NCBI RefSeq assembly: GCF_900112205.1
Contig: NZ_FOKW01000002.1
Span: 186,001 to 250,000, forward strand
Direction: 5' to 3'
Origin: Natronobacterium haloterrestre
GTDB taxonomy: Archaea > Halobacteriota > Halobacteria > Halobacteriales > Natrialbaceae
Length of the DNA stretch: 64,000 nt
Shown here: piece by piece, positions 28,254 to 37,138 of the stretch
Position numbering within the stretch: the first letter of the stretch is position 1
Layout of the letters: each line of letters opens with the position of its first letter
Translations under genes and position numbers: made by a program
The notes under the pieces: generated by a model
What the model saw: only the letters and a program-made list of their open reading frames with translations
What the model was told of the DNA's origin: nothing
Database searches by the model: none

Positions 28254-28438
28254 GACCGGACGTTCAGCAACGACCATGATAATATTTCCTTTTAGGGAGA
28301 CATACGCCAGGACCGACAACCACTCTCCGCCGGAGCCTCGAGTAGGGATCTTTCCTCCGCCCGCTGGTCTTCGACTCGAGCCGTCGCCTGGATCCCGAAC
28401 CCGAACCCCTTTTCACCACCGACGACAGAGTCACGTCC

Positions 28439-28768
28439 ATGTCGACCGAATCGATTAGCGACCGACGCGAGCACATCCGCTCGGTCAGCGTGACCGCGCT
28501 GTCCGCGCTGCTCGGCGTCGGCGCGGCGCTGGCGTCGTTTGCCCTCACGGGCGATCTGCCGCCAGTCGAAGCAGCGACCGACTCCCGGGCGCTGGCGATC
28601 GTCGTCGGGGCGATCCTCGTCCAGTTCCCGCTGATCGAGTACTCGGGTCTCTACGAGGACGACGAGTTCGGCGTGAAACACTACCTGTTCATCACGTTCA
28701 TGACGTTCTCGTTCTGGTTCGTCGTCTGGGGGATCCTCCTGACCGCCCAGTTCCAGGCCCAGCTCTAA
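28439..28768 (+). CDS. EMC6-like small membrane protein coupled to RLI/ABCE1
   Basis: A 109-residue protein with an amphipathic N-terminus (SDRREHIRSVSVTALSALLG) and three predicted membrane helices at about 16-36, 48-66 and 82-104. The pattern, including FPLIEYSGLYEDDEFGVKHYLF between helices 2 and 3 (motif EYSGLYEDDEFGVKHY), fits the archaeal EMC6-like family as I know it. Eukaryotic EMC6 is a core subunit of the ER membrane protein insertase. The gene ends two bases before the RLI ATG, so the two are co-translated. This pairing suggests a link between ribosome recycling and membrane protein biogenesis, which is speculative. Confidence 0.72.
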   Translation: MSTESISDRREHIRSVSVTALSALLGVGAALASFALTGDLPPVEAATDSRALAIVVGAILVQFPLIEYSGLYEDDEFGVKHYLFITFMTFSFWFVVWGILLTAQFQAQL

Positions 28769-28770
28769 CC

Positions 28771-30585
28771 ATGGCTGACGATAGTATCGCCGTCGTAGAC
28801 CTAGAGCGGTGCCAGCCCGATCGGTGTAGCTACGAGTGCAAGAACTACTGTCCGCCCAACCGGACCGGCAAGGAGTGTATCACTCTCCGGGGGGAGGAGA
28901 CGGACGAGGGTCAGCCCGAACAGGTCCGTATCTCCGAGGAGATCTGTCTGGGCGAGACCTGTGGCATCTGCGTCGAGAAGTGTCCTTTCGACGCCATCGA
29001 GATCATCAACCTCCCACAGGAACTGGGGGACGATCCGGCCCACCGCTACGGCGAGAACGCCTTCTCGCTGTACGGGCTGCCCGCGCCACAGGAAGGCAAG
29101 GTGACGGGTATCCTCGGTCCGAACGGGATCGGGAAGACCACCGCGGTCCGTATCCTCGCGGGCGAACTCGAGCCCAACCTCGGCCGTCACGACGACCCGC
29201 CGGGCTGGGACGAGGTGCTCGAGGAGTACCGCGGCACCGAGATCCAGGACTACATCGCGGACGTCCGCGACGGAGAGATCACCGTCGCCCGCAAGCCCCA
29301 GTACGTCGACCAGATCCCGAACCAGTTCGACGGCAACACCCGCCAGTTGCTCGAGAGCACGGACGAACGCGGCGCACTCGAGGAGATCGCCGAACGGCTC
29401 TCGCTGGGTCCGGTCATGGAGCAGTCGATCGAGGACCTCTCGGGCGGCGAACTCCAGCGGGTCGCGCTCGCGGCGACGCTGGTCCGCGATACGGACTTCT
29501 ACTTCCTCGACGAGATCACGCCGTACCTCGACATCGGCCAGCGGGTCACGGCCGCGCGGCTGATCCGCGAACTCGCCGAGGAACAGGGCAAGTCGATGCT
29601 GGTCGTCGAACACGACCTCGCGATCCTCGATCTGGTCGCGGACACGCTCCACGTCGCTTACGGTGAGCCCGGGGCCTACGGTGTCATCACGTCGCCCAAG
29701 TCCGTCCGTAACGGAATCAACGAGTACCTCGCGGGCTACCTCGACAACGAGAACATGCGGATCCGCCAGGATCCTATCGAGTTCCAGGAGCACGCGCCCC
29801 GGACGGCTACCCACGGCGACGTCCTCGTCGACTACCCCGACCTCACCAAGAGCTACGGCGACGGCGAGTTCACCCTCGAGGTCGAGGGCGGCGAGATCCG
29901 CGAGAACGAGGTACTGGGGATCGTCGGGCCGAACGGGATCGGGAAATCGACCTTCGCAAATCTCCTGACGGGCAACTTAGAGCCCGACGAAGGCGAGACC
30001 GATCTCGATCTGGACATCTCGTACAAGCCACAGTACGTGACGATCGACCAGCACATGCGGGTCGACGCCTTCCTCTCCTCGATCACGGACCAGTTCGGCT
30101 CCTCGTACTGGAACACCGAGATCGCCCAGCCGCTCCAGCTCGAGCGGATCATGGAACAGAACCTCTCGGATCTCTCCGGCGGGGAGCGCCAGCGGGTGGC
30201 GATCGCGGCCTGTCTCTCCGACTCCGCCGATCTCTACCTGCTCGACGAACCGTCCGCGCACCTGGACGTCGAACAGCGGGTGCAGGCCACGAGCGCGATC
30301 CGCCGGTACGCCGAACAGCAGGACGCGACGGTGATGGTCATCGACCACGACATCTACACGATCGACCTGCTGGCCGACCGGCTGATGGTTTTCGACGGCG
30401 AACCGGCCGTCGAGGGTCGTGCGACCCCGCCGCAGTCGATGCGTGACGGCATGAACGAGTTCCTGGCGAACCTCGACGTTACGTTCCGGCGCGACGACCG
30501 CACGTCGCGGCCGCGGATCAACAAGCCCGGCTCTCAGCTGGACAAGGAACAGAAATCGCAGGGCGAGTATTACTACGCGCCCTGA
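28771..30585 (+). CDS. rli: Ribosome recycling ATPase RLI/ABCE1
   Basis: A 604-residue soluble twin-ABC protein. The N-terminus holds the two iron-sulfur cluster motifs (Cys14, 19, 23, 27 and 36, and Cys59, 64, 67 and 71). The first ATPase has Walker A GPNGIGKTT and signature LSGGELQR; the second has GPNGIGKST and LSGGERQR, with Walker B YLLDEPSAHLD. It splits terminated ribosomes into subunits together with aRF1/Pelota. All catalytic motifs are present. Directly preceded by the EMC6-like gene. Confidence 0.97.
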   Translation: MADDSIAVVDLERCQPDRCSYECKNYCPPNRTGKECITLRGEETDEGQPEQVRISEEICLGETCGICVEKCPFDAIEIINLPQELGDDPAHRYGENAFSLYGLPAPQEGKVTGILGPNGIGKTTAVRILAGELEPNLGRHDDPPGWDEVLEEYRGTEIQDYIADVRDGEITVARKPQYVDQIPNQFDGNTRQLLESTDERGALEEIAERLSLGPVMEQSIEDLSGGELQRVALAATLVRDTDFYFLDEITPYLDIGQRVTAARLIRELAEEQGKSMLVVEHDLAILDLVADTLHVAYGEPGAYGVITSPKSVRNGINEYLAGYLDNENMRIRQDPIEFQEHAPRTATHGDVLVDYPDLTKSYGDGEFTLEVEGGEIRENEVLGIVGPNGIGKSTFANLLTGNLEPDEGETDLDLDISYKPQYVTIDQHMRVDAFLSSITDQFGSSYWNTEIAQPLQLERIMEQNLSDLSGGERQRVAIAACLSDSADLYLLDEPSAHLDVEQRVQATSAIRRYAEQQDATVMVIDHDIYTIDLLADRLMVFDGEPAVEGRATPPQSMRDGMNEFLANLDVTFRRDDRTSRPRINKPGSQLDKEQKSQGEYYYAP

Positions 30586-30763
30586 GTCGCTGCGGGGCGA
30601 CATCGCGTTCGCGTTCGCATCTGCGTCTGCGTCTGCGTTTGCGTTCCGGTTTTCGACGGTTCCGTTCGTTTCGCCGTCTCGTGTGCGAGTCTCGTGTCCG
30701 AGTCCCGAGTCCGGGACCTCGCCAGTTTCTTGCGGTGGTGGTAAGGACAACTGGTCGAACGGT
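30586..30763. other. Intergenic stretch with (GCGTTC/GCGTCT)n hexamer tract
   Basis: After the RLI stop the sequence carries an irregular hexamer run (about 30605-30650, GCGTTCGCATCTGCGTCTGC and similar). A frame runs through here on the minus strand, but it is the antisense extension of RLI. I see no gene or structured RNA. Confidence 0.5.
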
Positions 30764-30859
30764 CGGGCGGTGAGCCAGTCGGGCGGTGAGCCAGTCAGCC
30801 GGTGAGCCAGTCAGCCGGTGAGCCAGTCAGCCGGTGAGCCAGTCAGCCGGTGAGCCAGT
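30764..30859. repeat. Tandem 16-bp repeat, about 6 copies, abutting the archaemetzincin stop codon
   Basis: Two copies of CGGGCGGTGAGCCAGT (30764, 30780) are followed by four perfect copies of CAGCCGGTGAGCCAGT (30796, 30812, 30828, 30844) and a partial copy up to 30867. The repeats are head to tail without spacers, so this is a minisatellite-like array and not CRISPR. The last copy touches the TGA of the convergent archaemetzincin gene at 30859-30861. Confidence 0.92.
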
Positions 30860-31380
30860 CAGCCGATCAGTCGCTGGCAACTCCCACAGAGGTTCTCCTC
30901 TTTGATGTCGACCTCGCGCACGGTCGGCGAGAAGTTCATCACGCAGCGGTTGTTGTCGCAGTGTTCCAGCCCGTAGGTGTGGCCGATCTCGTGGACGATC
31001 TCCTTTCGGACGCGGTTCTCGAAGATCTCGCTTGCGCTCTTGTTCGAGAAGCCGCCGTCGCTCGAGGTCTGGAGCCGGTAGGTCGAGACCACGCTCCCGC
31101 TGCCGTCGAGGTAGGCCAGCCCGAAGACGTAGTTTCGCCGGCGATAGAAGAGGTCGTGTGGCGTGATCGCGATGTTCTTGTCGCCGCGGCCGACGCGTTC
31201 GGCGAGCTGGATGAACGTCTCCGCGGAGTACTGGTTCCGGCCGGAGTCGTAGGCACCGTTTGGAACCGACTGCGAGTCGTTGATCGTCACCTCGCAGTCG
31301 TAGACCGATCGTAACGCCGACGAGGCCGCCCGCTTGACCTCGGCGGTGACGTTACCGACCGGCACGATGTCGACGAGCAT
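30859..31380 (-). CDS. amzA: Archaemetzincin
   Basis: A 173-residue zinc peptidase from the ATG at 31380; the longer frame to 31428 crosses into the divergent gene. The signature HExxHxxGxxHC is at His130-Cys141 (HEIGHTYGLEHC), and the further cysteines Cys146, Cys165 and Cys168 fit the second structural zinc site of AmzA. Archaemetzincins are cytoplasmic metalloproteases or aminopeptidases of unclear biological role. The 3' end lies in a tandem repeat: a changed repeat number could alter the distance to the next gene but not this coding region. Confidence 0.92.
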   Translation of the reverse strand: MLVDIVPVGNVTAEVKRAASSALRSVYDCEVTINDSQSVPNGAYDSGRNQYSAETFIQLAERVGRGDKNIAITPHDLFYRRRNYVFGLAYLDGSGSVVSTYRLQTSSDGGFSNKSASEIFENRVRKEIVHEIGHTYGLEHCDNNRCVMNFSPTVREVDIKEENLCGSCQRLIG

Positions 31381-31419
31381 GGCAACTGCTATGGGCGGCG
31401 ATACCATAAACGTCCCGCC

Positions 31420-31836
31420 GTGTCCCACTCTCGCCGAAATCTCGAGTCAATGATCGATTACCTGCTCGCGTACGATCGGGTGGTCGAGGTGGGGATCGGT
31501 CGCCGCACCGAACTGGCCGCGACCCTCGTCCGCGAGGGGGTGGCGGTGACGGCGACCGACGTCCACCCGCGGGCGGTCCCGGACGGCGTCCGGTTCGTCG
31601 AGGACGACGTCGTCGACCCCGACCCTGCGGTCTACGCGGGCGCCGACGCGGTCTACGCCCGGAACCTGCCGCCCGAACTCCACCGGCCCGCGCTCGAGGT
31701 CGCCCGCGAGGTCGACGCGGACCTGCTGTTTACGACGCTGGGCGGCGACCAACCGGCGGTTCCGGTCGAGCGGAAGACGATCCGGGAGGGGACGCTGTAC
31801 GTCGCCCGGGAGGGGCCGGGTTCCGGCGGCGGGTAG
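31420..31836 (+). CDS. UPF0146 family protein
   Basis: A 138-residue protein with a shortened Rossmann-like fold: VVEVGIGRRTELAATLV, VTATDVHPRAVPDGVRFV, YARNLPPELHRPALEV and LFTTLGGDQP. This matches the archaeal UPF0146 family, which resembles a minimal SAM-methyltransferase core but lacks a substrate domain. Function unknown. The start is GTG at 31420, 39 bases from the divergent archaemetzincin start; CCATAAACG (31404-31412) lies directly before the GTG. An in-frame ATG at 31450 (MIDYLLAYDR) is an alternative. Confidence 0.8.
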   Translation: MSHSRRNLESMIDYLLAYDRVVEVGIGRRTELAATLVREGVAVTATDVHPRAVPDGVRFVEDDVVDPDPAVYAGADAVYARNLPPELHRPALEVAREVDADLLFTTLGGDQPAVPVERKTIREGTLYVAREGPGSGGG

Positions 31837-31926
31837 CTGGCGGCGAACGAATCGCTGGGGAAGCGCTCGCTGTTGTCCGCGCCCCAAATCGACCGCCTTT
31901 ATTCCCGCCGGCTCGTTCGTGGCCGT

Positions 31927-32814
31927 ATGAACGCAGACGCCGTCGTGTTAGACGTCGACGGAGTGCTCGTCGACGTCGCCGACTCCTACCGGCGCGCGAT
32001 CCTCGAGTCAGTCGAGCACGTCTACGGCCGGACGATCCGCAAGGAGGACGTCCAGCCGTTCAAGGACGCGGGCGGGTTCAACAACGACTGGGAACTGACC
32101 TACGCGGCTGCGCTGTACGTCCTGGCGACCGAGGAGGGGTACGACGCCTCGATCGACGAATTCACCGACCACATCGCCGCGGAGGGTGGCGGCCTCGAGG
32201 CGGCCGAGACCGCCGTCCGCGACGGGATCGGCGCGCGAGCCACTCAGCGCGTGACTGATCGCTGGGATCGCGAACGGCTCCGGGACGTCTTCCAGCAACT
32301 CTACCTCGGCCCCGAACTCTACCGGGGGCTCGAGGGCGGCGAGTTCGACGACGACATCGATTCCGAGGACGCGGGCTTCATCCACGACGAACCGGTTCTG
32401 CTCGAGGACGAGGCTCGCGAGCGACTGCTCGCCGAGTACGACGTCGGGATCCTGACCGGCCGCCCCGAGGCGGAGGCCGAGATCGCGCTCGAGCGCGTCG
32501 GACTCGAGTCGGAGGTGCCCCTCGAACACCGGTTCACGATGGACGACTGGGAGGAAGGGAAGCCCCACCCGCGGGCGCTGACGACGCTCGCAGAGCGGTT
32601 CGACGCCGACGCGGTCGCGTTCGTCGGCGACACGCTCGACGACGTCCGGACCGCGGTCAACGCCGCGGAGGCGGACCCGGACCGGGAGTACCGCGGCGTT
32701 GGCGTCCTGACCGGCGGCCTCACCGGCGAGGAGGGTCGCCGGAAGTACGAACGCGAGGGCGCGAGCGCGGTCCTGACGTCGGTCAACGATCTGCCGGCAC
32801 TGCTCGAGTCCTGA
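31927..32814 (+). CDS. HAD-superfamily phosphatase, TIGR01548-type
   Basis: A 295-residue HAD hydrolase from the ATG at 31927. Motif I is [20 protein letters not shown] (residues 6-25), motif II is in [14 protein letters not shown], motif III Lys is in [10 protein letters not shown], and motif IV is [12 protein letters not shown]. The long insert between motif I and II (about 100 residues) fits the TIGR01548 group, which is largely haloarchaeal and cyanobacterial and sometimes fused to histidine-biosynthesis genes. Substrate unknown; hisH is 4 kb away, so I draw no functional link. CTTTATTCCCGCC (31898-31910) is a probable box A. Confidence 0.85.
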   Translation: MNADAVVLDVDGVLVDVADSYRRAILESVEHVYGRTIRKEDVQPFKDAGGFNNDWELTYAAALYVLATEEGYDASIDEFTDHIAAEGGGLEAAETAVRDGIGARATQRVTDRWDRERLRDVFQQLYLGPELYRGLEGGEFDDDIDSEDAGFIHDEPVLLEDEARERLLAEYDVGILTGRPEAEAEIALERVGLESEVPLEHRFTMDDWEEGKPHPRALTTLAERFDADAVAFVGDTLDDVRTAVNAAEADPDREYRGVGVLTGGLTGEEGRRKYEREGASAVLTSVNDLPALLES

Positions 32815-32832
32815 CCGTCGTCGTCGGAGCCG

Positions 32833-33279
32833 TCACTTCGAGGGGAGCCGCACGAAGGTGAGCCAGAACTCCTCGAAGGAACTGACGAGGTCGACGAACT
32901 CCTCGGGTTCGACCGGTTTCTGGACGTAGGCGTTCGCGTGGAGGTCGTACGAGCGGGCGATGTCCTCCTCCGCGTCGGAACTCGTCATCACGATGACCGG
33001 GATCCGGCGGAGTTCCGGCTCGGACTTCAGCTCCGAGAGGACGTCCGCGCCGCTGATCCCGGGCAGGTGGAAATCGAGCAACACCAGGTCCGGGTCGGGA
33101 CGATCGGCGTACTCGCCGCGTCCGTAGACGAAATCGAGCGCCGCCTCGCCGTCGGAGACGGTGTTGACGTCGCAGGCGATGCCCGCGTCTTCGAACGACT
33201 CCGAGAACAGTCTGGCGTCCCCTTCGTTCGGCTCGACGAGCAGGATCGTGACGGCATCCGCAGACTGTGGGGGGTTCAT
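32833..33279 (-). CDS. Stand-alone response regulator receiver protein
   Basis: A 148-residue single REC domain from the ATG at 33279. The phosphoacceptor Asp lies in LVLLDFHLPGISGADVL, the switch Ser/Thr in VIVMTSSDAEEDI and the Lys in AYVQKPVEPEEF. Acidic residues of the metal site are in LLVEPNEGDARL, where the usual Asp-Asp is Glu-Pro-Asn-Glu; many haloarchaeal receivers share this change. No output domain follows. It probably works by protein contact with a histidine kinase coded elsewhere. Convergent with the HAD gene, 18 bases apart. Confidence 0.9.
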   Translation of the reverse strand: MNPPQSADAVTILLVEPNEGDARLFSESFEDAGIACDVNTVSDGEAALDFVYGRGEYADRPDPDLVLLDFHLPGISGADVLSELKSEPELRRIPVIVMTSSDAEEDIARSYDLHANAYVQKPVEPEEFVDLVSSFEEFWLTFVRLPSK

Positions 33280-33433
33280 ACGGGATAGTACGGGGCGAAT
33301 CGGATCAACGTCTCGGTGACGGCGATTCCTCGATTCTACGGCTGTCCGACGGGGCGTGACGGAGCACGCAGTGAGGGCCGAACGCTGACCGCCGCCCGTT
33401 TTTTGCCCGTCGTCGGTGTAGGGGAGCCAGCCC

Positions 33434-35020
33434 ATGCCGGCGTTTACCCGCGACGACGATCTCCCCGGCGAACCGACCTCCCCGTGGCTGGCGACGACCC
33501 GAGAGGAGACCGGAAGCGACCGCGTGGCAAGCGACGACGCCGGCGATCCGGCATCCGACCGCTCGCTCGAGTCCCTCCGGTCGGTCGACGTGGCCGTCGT
33601 CGGGGCCGGGATCACTGGCCTCTCTACCGCGATCGAACTCCGGGACCGGGGCGAGACGGTCGCCGTCCTCGAGCGCGACCGCGTCGCGGCCGGGACGACG
33701 GGGCGGTCGACGGCCAAACTGACCAGCCAGCACGGGCTGATCTACGACCACCTGCGCCGGGAGTTCGGCCCGCGAACGGCCGCCACGTACGGGCGGGTTC
33801 AGGAGAACGCCATCGACGCCGTCGAGGACCGCATCGAGGAACTGGGGATCGACCCCGCGTTCGAGCGACGGCCCGCCTATCTCTACGGCGACGAGGCGGA
33901 CCCACTCGAGCGCGAGGCCGAGGCCGCCGAAGCCGCGGGGCTGCCCGCGAGCTACGTCACCTCGGTGCCGCCGTTCGAGCGGGCCCGGGCAGCGGTCCGG
34001 TTCGACGACCAGGCGGCGTTCCACCCGCGGAAGTACCTGCTCGCGGTCGCCGACGAACTGCGGGCGGACGAGGGCGCCTTCCTGTTCGAGGGAACCCGGG
34101 TCACCGACCTCGAGCCCGGCGCGCCGGTTCGCGTCCGGAGTCCGGACGGGACGGTCGCCGCGCGTCGGGCCGTCGTCGCGACGGGGTACCCGATCCTCGA
34201 CCGCGCGGGCTATTTCACCCGGCTGCACCCCAAACGTTCCTACGTGCTCGGACTCCGGCTCGAGGGCCGCGCGCCCGAGGGGATGTATTACCGGACGGGG
34301 AAGAACTACCGGTCGGTACGGACCCACCGCGACGAGGACGGTCGGCTCCTGCTCGTCGGCGGCGAGAACCACAAGACGGGCCAGGGCGGATCGACGCGGG
34401 AACGGTACCGCCGCCTGCTGCGCTGGGCCCGGGAGCGGTTCCCCGTCGCCTCCGTCGCCTACCGGTGGTCAGCCCAGGATTACGTCCCCGCCGACCGCGT
34501 TCCGTTCGTCGGCCGCGCCGGCCCGGGGGCCACGAACGTCTTCGTCGCGACCGGCTTTCGCGGGTGGGGGATGACGAACGGCGTCGCGGCGGGACGGCTC
34601 CTCGCCGAGCGGATCGCGACGCCGGGGGAGGGGCCGGCCGAACTCGAGGTCTTCGACCCGCTGCGGCTGACGCCGAAGGCCTCGCTCGGGACGGCGCTCA
34701 CCGAGAACGCCGACGCCGTCAGCGAGTTCGCGACCGACTGGCTGCGGACGTTTTTCTCGCCCGACCGCTCCGTCCTCGAGCGGGGCGAGGGGAGGGTCCT
34801 GCGACGCGGCGGGGAACCGATCGCCTGCGCGCGCGACGCCGCCGGCGACCGCTACGCCGTCTCGGCGATCTGTCCGCACACGGGGTGTCTGGTCGACTGG
34901 AACGACGCCGAGGCGACCTGGGACTGTCCCTGCCACGGCTCGCGGTTTTCGCCCGACGGCACCCTCCTCGAGGGGCCGGCGACGGAGGGGCTGCCGTCGC
35001 GGGAGCCGCCCGGGAACTGA
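33434..35020 (+). CDS. FAD-dependent oxidoreductase with C-terminal Rieske domain
   Basis: A 528-residue fusion. Residues 50-410 form a DAO-type flavoprotein: VDVAVVGAGITGLSTAIEL (FAD-binding), GTTGRSTAKLTSQHGLIY and GRAGPGATNVFVATGFRGWGM. Residues 455-520 carry a Rieske [2Fe-2S] motif: CPHTGCLVDW and CPCHGSRF, with Cys/His ligands. Flavin plus Rieske fusions of this layout exist in bacteria and haloarchaea without assigned substrate. There is no signal peptide; residues 1-40 are a disordered acidic leader. The ATG at 33434 is preceded by CCCGTTTTTTGCCC (33397-33410). Confidence 0.9.
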   Translation: MPAFTRDDDLPGEPTSPWLATTREETGSDRVASDDAGDPASDRSLESLRSVDVAVVGAGITGLSTAIELRDRGETVAVLERDRVAAGTTGRSTAKLTSQHGLIYDHLRREFGPRTAATYGRVQENAIDAVEDRIEELGIDPAFERRPAYLYGDEADPLEREAEAAEAAGLPASYVTSVPPFERARAAVRFDDQAAFHPRKYLLAVADELRADEGAFLFEGTRVTDLEPGAPVRVRSPDGTVAARRAVVATGYPILDRAGYFTRLHPKRSYVLGLRLEGRAPEGMYYRTGKNYRSVRTHRDEDGRLLLVGGENHKTGQGGSTRERYRRLLRWARERFPVASVAYRWSAQDYVPADRVPFVGRAGPGATNVFVATGFRGWGMTNGVAAGRLLAERIATPGEGPAELEVFDPLRLTPKASLGTALTENADAVSEFATDWLRTFFSPDRSVLERGEGRVLRRGGEPIACARDAAGDRYAVSAICPHTGCLVDWNDAEATWDCPCHGSRFSPDGTLLEGPATEGLPSREPPGN

Positions 35021-35058
35021 CGGGACCGTCGCTCCCGCTCGAGCACGGCTACGGGTGG

Positions 35059-35889
35059 TCAGCGACTCGAGAGCCCAGGATACTCCGCGACGATCCCGTC
35101 GACGCCGGCCGCCGCGAGCTGGTCGTACTGGTGCCAGGTCTCGACGGTCCAGACGTTGACCGCTCGCCCCGCGTCGTGGGCCCGCTCGAGCACGTCGATT
35201 TCCGGTTCATCGGACGGGAACCCTGCGTAGCTCGTAGTCGCGAGCGCCGTTCCGGCGACGGCGTTTCGCGGCGGGTGGATCGCCTCGCAGTCGTATCGGT
35301 CAGCGACCTCGAACCCGGCCTCGAGGTCGTCCCACACGAGAACCCCGGCAGCGTACCGGGAGTCGACCGCCCGGAGCGCGGCCAGCGCGCCCTCGCAGAA
35401 CGAGGAGAACAGCAGTTCCCCGCCGAACCCGTCGCAGACGTCGACGACGCGCTCGACGAACGGTTCCCAGACCGCCCGCCGCTCGTCGCGCTCGTCCGGC
35501 GCGAGCGACTCGCCGACGCGCAGGTCCGCCGCGCCGGGGTTCTTCAGCTCGACGTTGAGACCGACCGTCTCGGGGACTGCCTCGAGCACCTCGGCCAGCG
35601 TCGGCACCGTCTCGTCGGTTCCGAGCACTCGCGCCGACCGTATCTCCTCGAGGGCCGTCTCCCGGACGAGTCCCTCGGCGTCGGTCAGCGGCCGGCCGTC
35701 GCGCTCCCGGGTCCCCTCGAGGCGCTCGTCGTGGACGACGACGGGCGTTCCGCAGGCGGCGGGCTGGACGTCGATCTCGATCATCGTCGCGTCGCTCGCG
35801 GCGGCCTCCCGGACGGCACGGCGGGTGTTCTCGGGCGCGACGCCGGCGTACCCCCTGTGGGCGACGAGTTCGGGCGCGGACGCGTGCAT
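35059..35889 (-). CDS. Glycerophosphodiester phosphodiesterase
   Basis: A 276-residue GDPD-family TIM barrel from the ATG at 35889. Active-site motifs: VAHRGYAGVAPENT (His and Arg-Glu-Asn), TMIEIDVQPA (metal Glu and Asp), PVVVHDERLEGT (second His), GLNVELKNPG (Glu, Lys) and VWTVETWHQ. It hydrolyses glycerophosphodiesters to glycerol phosphate and an alcohol. Haloarchaea have ether lipids, so the natural substrate may be an archaeal headgroup fragment. No transporter lies nearby. The upstream extension of the frame to 36021 has no support. Confidence 0.9.
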   Translation of the reverse strand: MHASAPELVAHRGYAGVAPENTRRAVREAAASDATMIEIDVQPAACGTPVVVHDERLEGTRERDGRPLTDAEGLVRETALEEIRSARVLGTDETVPTLAEVLEAVPETVGLNVELKNPGAADLRVGESLAPDERDERRAVWEPFVERVVDVCDGFGGELLFSSFCEGALAALRAVDSRYAAGVLVWDDLEAGFEVADRYDCEAIHPPRNAVAGTALATTSYAGFPSDEPEIDVLERAHDAGRAVNVWTVETWHQYDQLAAAGVDGIVAEYPGLSSR

Positions 35890-36047
35890 ACCGGAACGAC
35901 GACGGCCCGGGTAATGGAGGCTGTGCTGCCCTTCCGTCGTCCGCGTTTCCCCCGCGGGAGGGGTTTCGCGTCCTCGTTTCGGGTCTCGAGCGTGCCGCTC
36001 GTTGCACGAAAGACAACACACTTGAGCGCTCTCCCCCGAGTACGGGT

Positions 36048-36710
36048 ATGAGCACCGTCCCGTCCGAACCGACGCAGTCGCTCGCCTCCGTGGTCGTCGT
36101 CGACTACGGGTTAGGGAACCTGCGCAGCGTCACCCGCGGCCTCGAGCGTGCGGGCGCAGACGTCGAGATCACCGACGATCCCGCGGCGTTCGAGGCGGCC
36201 GACGGGGTCGTCCTGCCGGGTGTCGGCGCGTTCCGCGAGGGCGTCGAGAACGCCGACCCCCTCCGCGAGGACCTGCTCGCGGTCGCGGAAAGCGACACGC
36301 CGCTGTTCGGGATCTGTCTCGGCATGCAGATGCTGCTGACGACCAGCGAGGAGGGCGAGAACGACGGCGAGTCGGCCGTCCGCGGACTCGACCTGATCCC
36401 CGGCACCAACGTTCGCTTCGACGACGGCCAGAAGGTCCCGCACATGGGCTGGAACCAACTCGAGGTCGAGCGCGAGCATCCGCTCGTCGAGGGAATAGAT
36501 GGGGAACACGCCTACTTCGTCCACTCCTACTACGCCGTTCCGGACGACGGGGACGCCGTGGTCGCGACGACCGACTACGAACGGGAGTTCCCCTCGATCG
36601 TCGCCAACGAGGAGGGCAACGTCTTCGGGACCCAGTTCCACCCGGAGAAGAGCGGCGAGACGGGGCTGCGGATCCTGCGGAACTTCGTGGAGATCTGCGC
36701 CGACGAGTAG
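36048..36710 (+). CDS. hisH: Imidazole glycerol phosphate synthase, glutaminase subunit HisH
   Basis: A 220-residue class I glutamine amidotransferase. The nucleophile is Cys90 in FGICLGMQML. The His and Glu of the triad are in GTQFHPEKSGETGL near residue 200. The HisH signature VVVVDYGLGNLRSV is at 16-29. With HisF it makes the imidazole ring of histidine; hisF is not in the window. Length is normal. A T-rich terminator follows immediately, and the probable replication origin begins 110 bases beyond. Confidence 0.95.
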   Translation: MSTVPSEPTQSLASVVVVDYGLGNLRSVTRGLERAGADVEITDDPAAFEAADGVVLPGVGAFREGVENADPLREDLLAVAESDTPLFGICLGMQMLLTTSEEGENDGESAVRGLDLIPGTNVRFDDGQKVPHMGWNQLEVEREHPLVEGIDGEHAYFVHSYYAVPDDGDAVVATTDYEREFPSIVANEEGNVFGTQFHPEKSGETGLRILRNFVEICADE

Positions 36711-36727
36711 TTTTTCGCTTCTTTCTC
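36711..36727 (+). terminator. T-rich terminator after hisH
   Basis: TTTTT directly follows the TAG (36711-36715) and CTTTCTCT a few bases later. A run of this kind ends transcription in archaea and would shield the origin from read-through. Confidence 0.5.
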
Positions 36728-36818
36728 TCGGGAGCGACGCTCGAGAGGGTCGTTCCGGAACGGTACGGGGAAGCCACGGGATCGGTGACCAGCGGCGGGT
36801 CCCGATCCGCCCGGAGAC

Positions 36819-36840
36819 ACACCCCTCGGTGCCGCTGTAT
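36819..36840 (-). repeat. Inverted ORB-like repeat left of the AT-rich zone
   Basis: Read on the minus strand it is ATACAGCGGCACCGAGGGGT followed by GT. It matches the direct copies to the right at all but two or three positions. Its opposite orientation, on the other side of the AT-rich patch, mirrors known archaeal origins. Confidence 0.8.
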
Positions 36841-37138
36841 GGGCCCTCGAGAAGGACGGAGCGTTCTGAATACGTCGATTATGACTCTTGTTAATCGGGC
36901 GAAGAGGAGGGTGAGCGATAGGCCGGGCCACTGTGAATCGCTATCATTAAATAGAAAACCTGTGTCAAATTCCGTCGAGCGGGTCGAACGGCTCGGCGCT
37001 CGGGCGGGGTCGAACGCCCGTACGCTCTCGAGTAGACGCTTTCCTCGCCGTCAGTTGCGTGTTTGCGCCTCTCGCGGCCGTCCGTCCGATCCCAGCACGA
37101 TCGGACCCCCCTTTCGAATCGACGGCCTCACCACACCG

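Noticed and set aside
30764-30867. Regular direct repeats as a possible CRISPR array
   Set aside because: Unit is 16 bp, head to tail, without spacers, and no cas gene is present.
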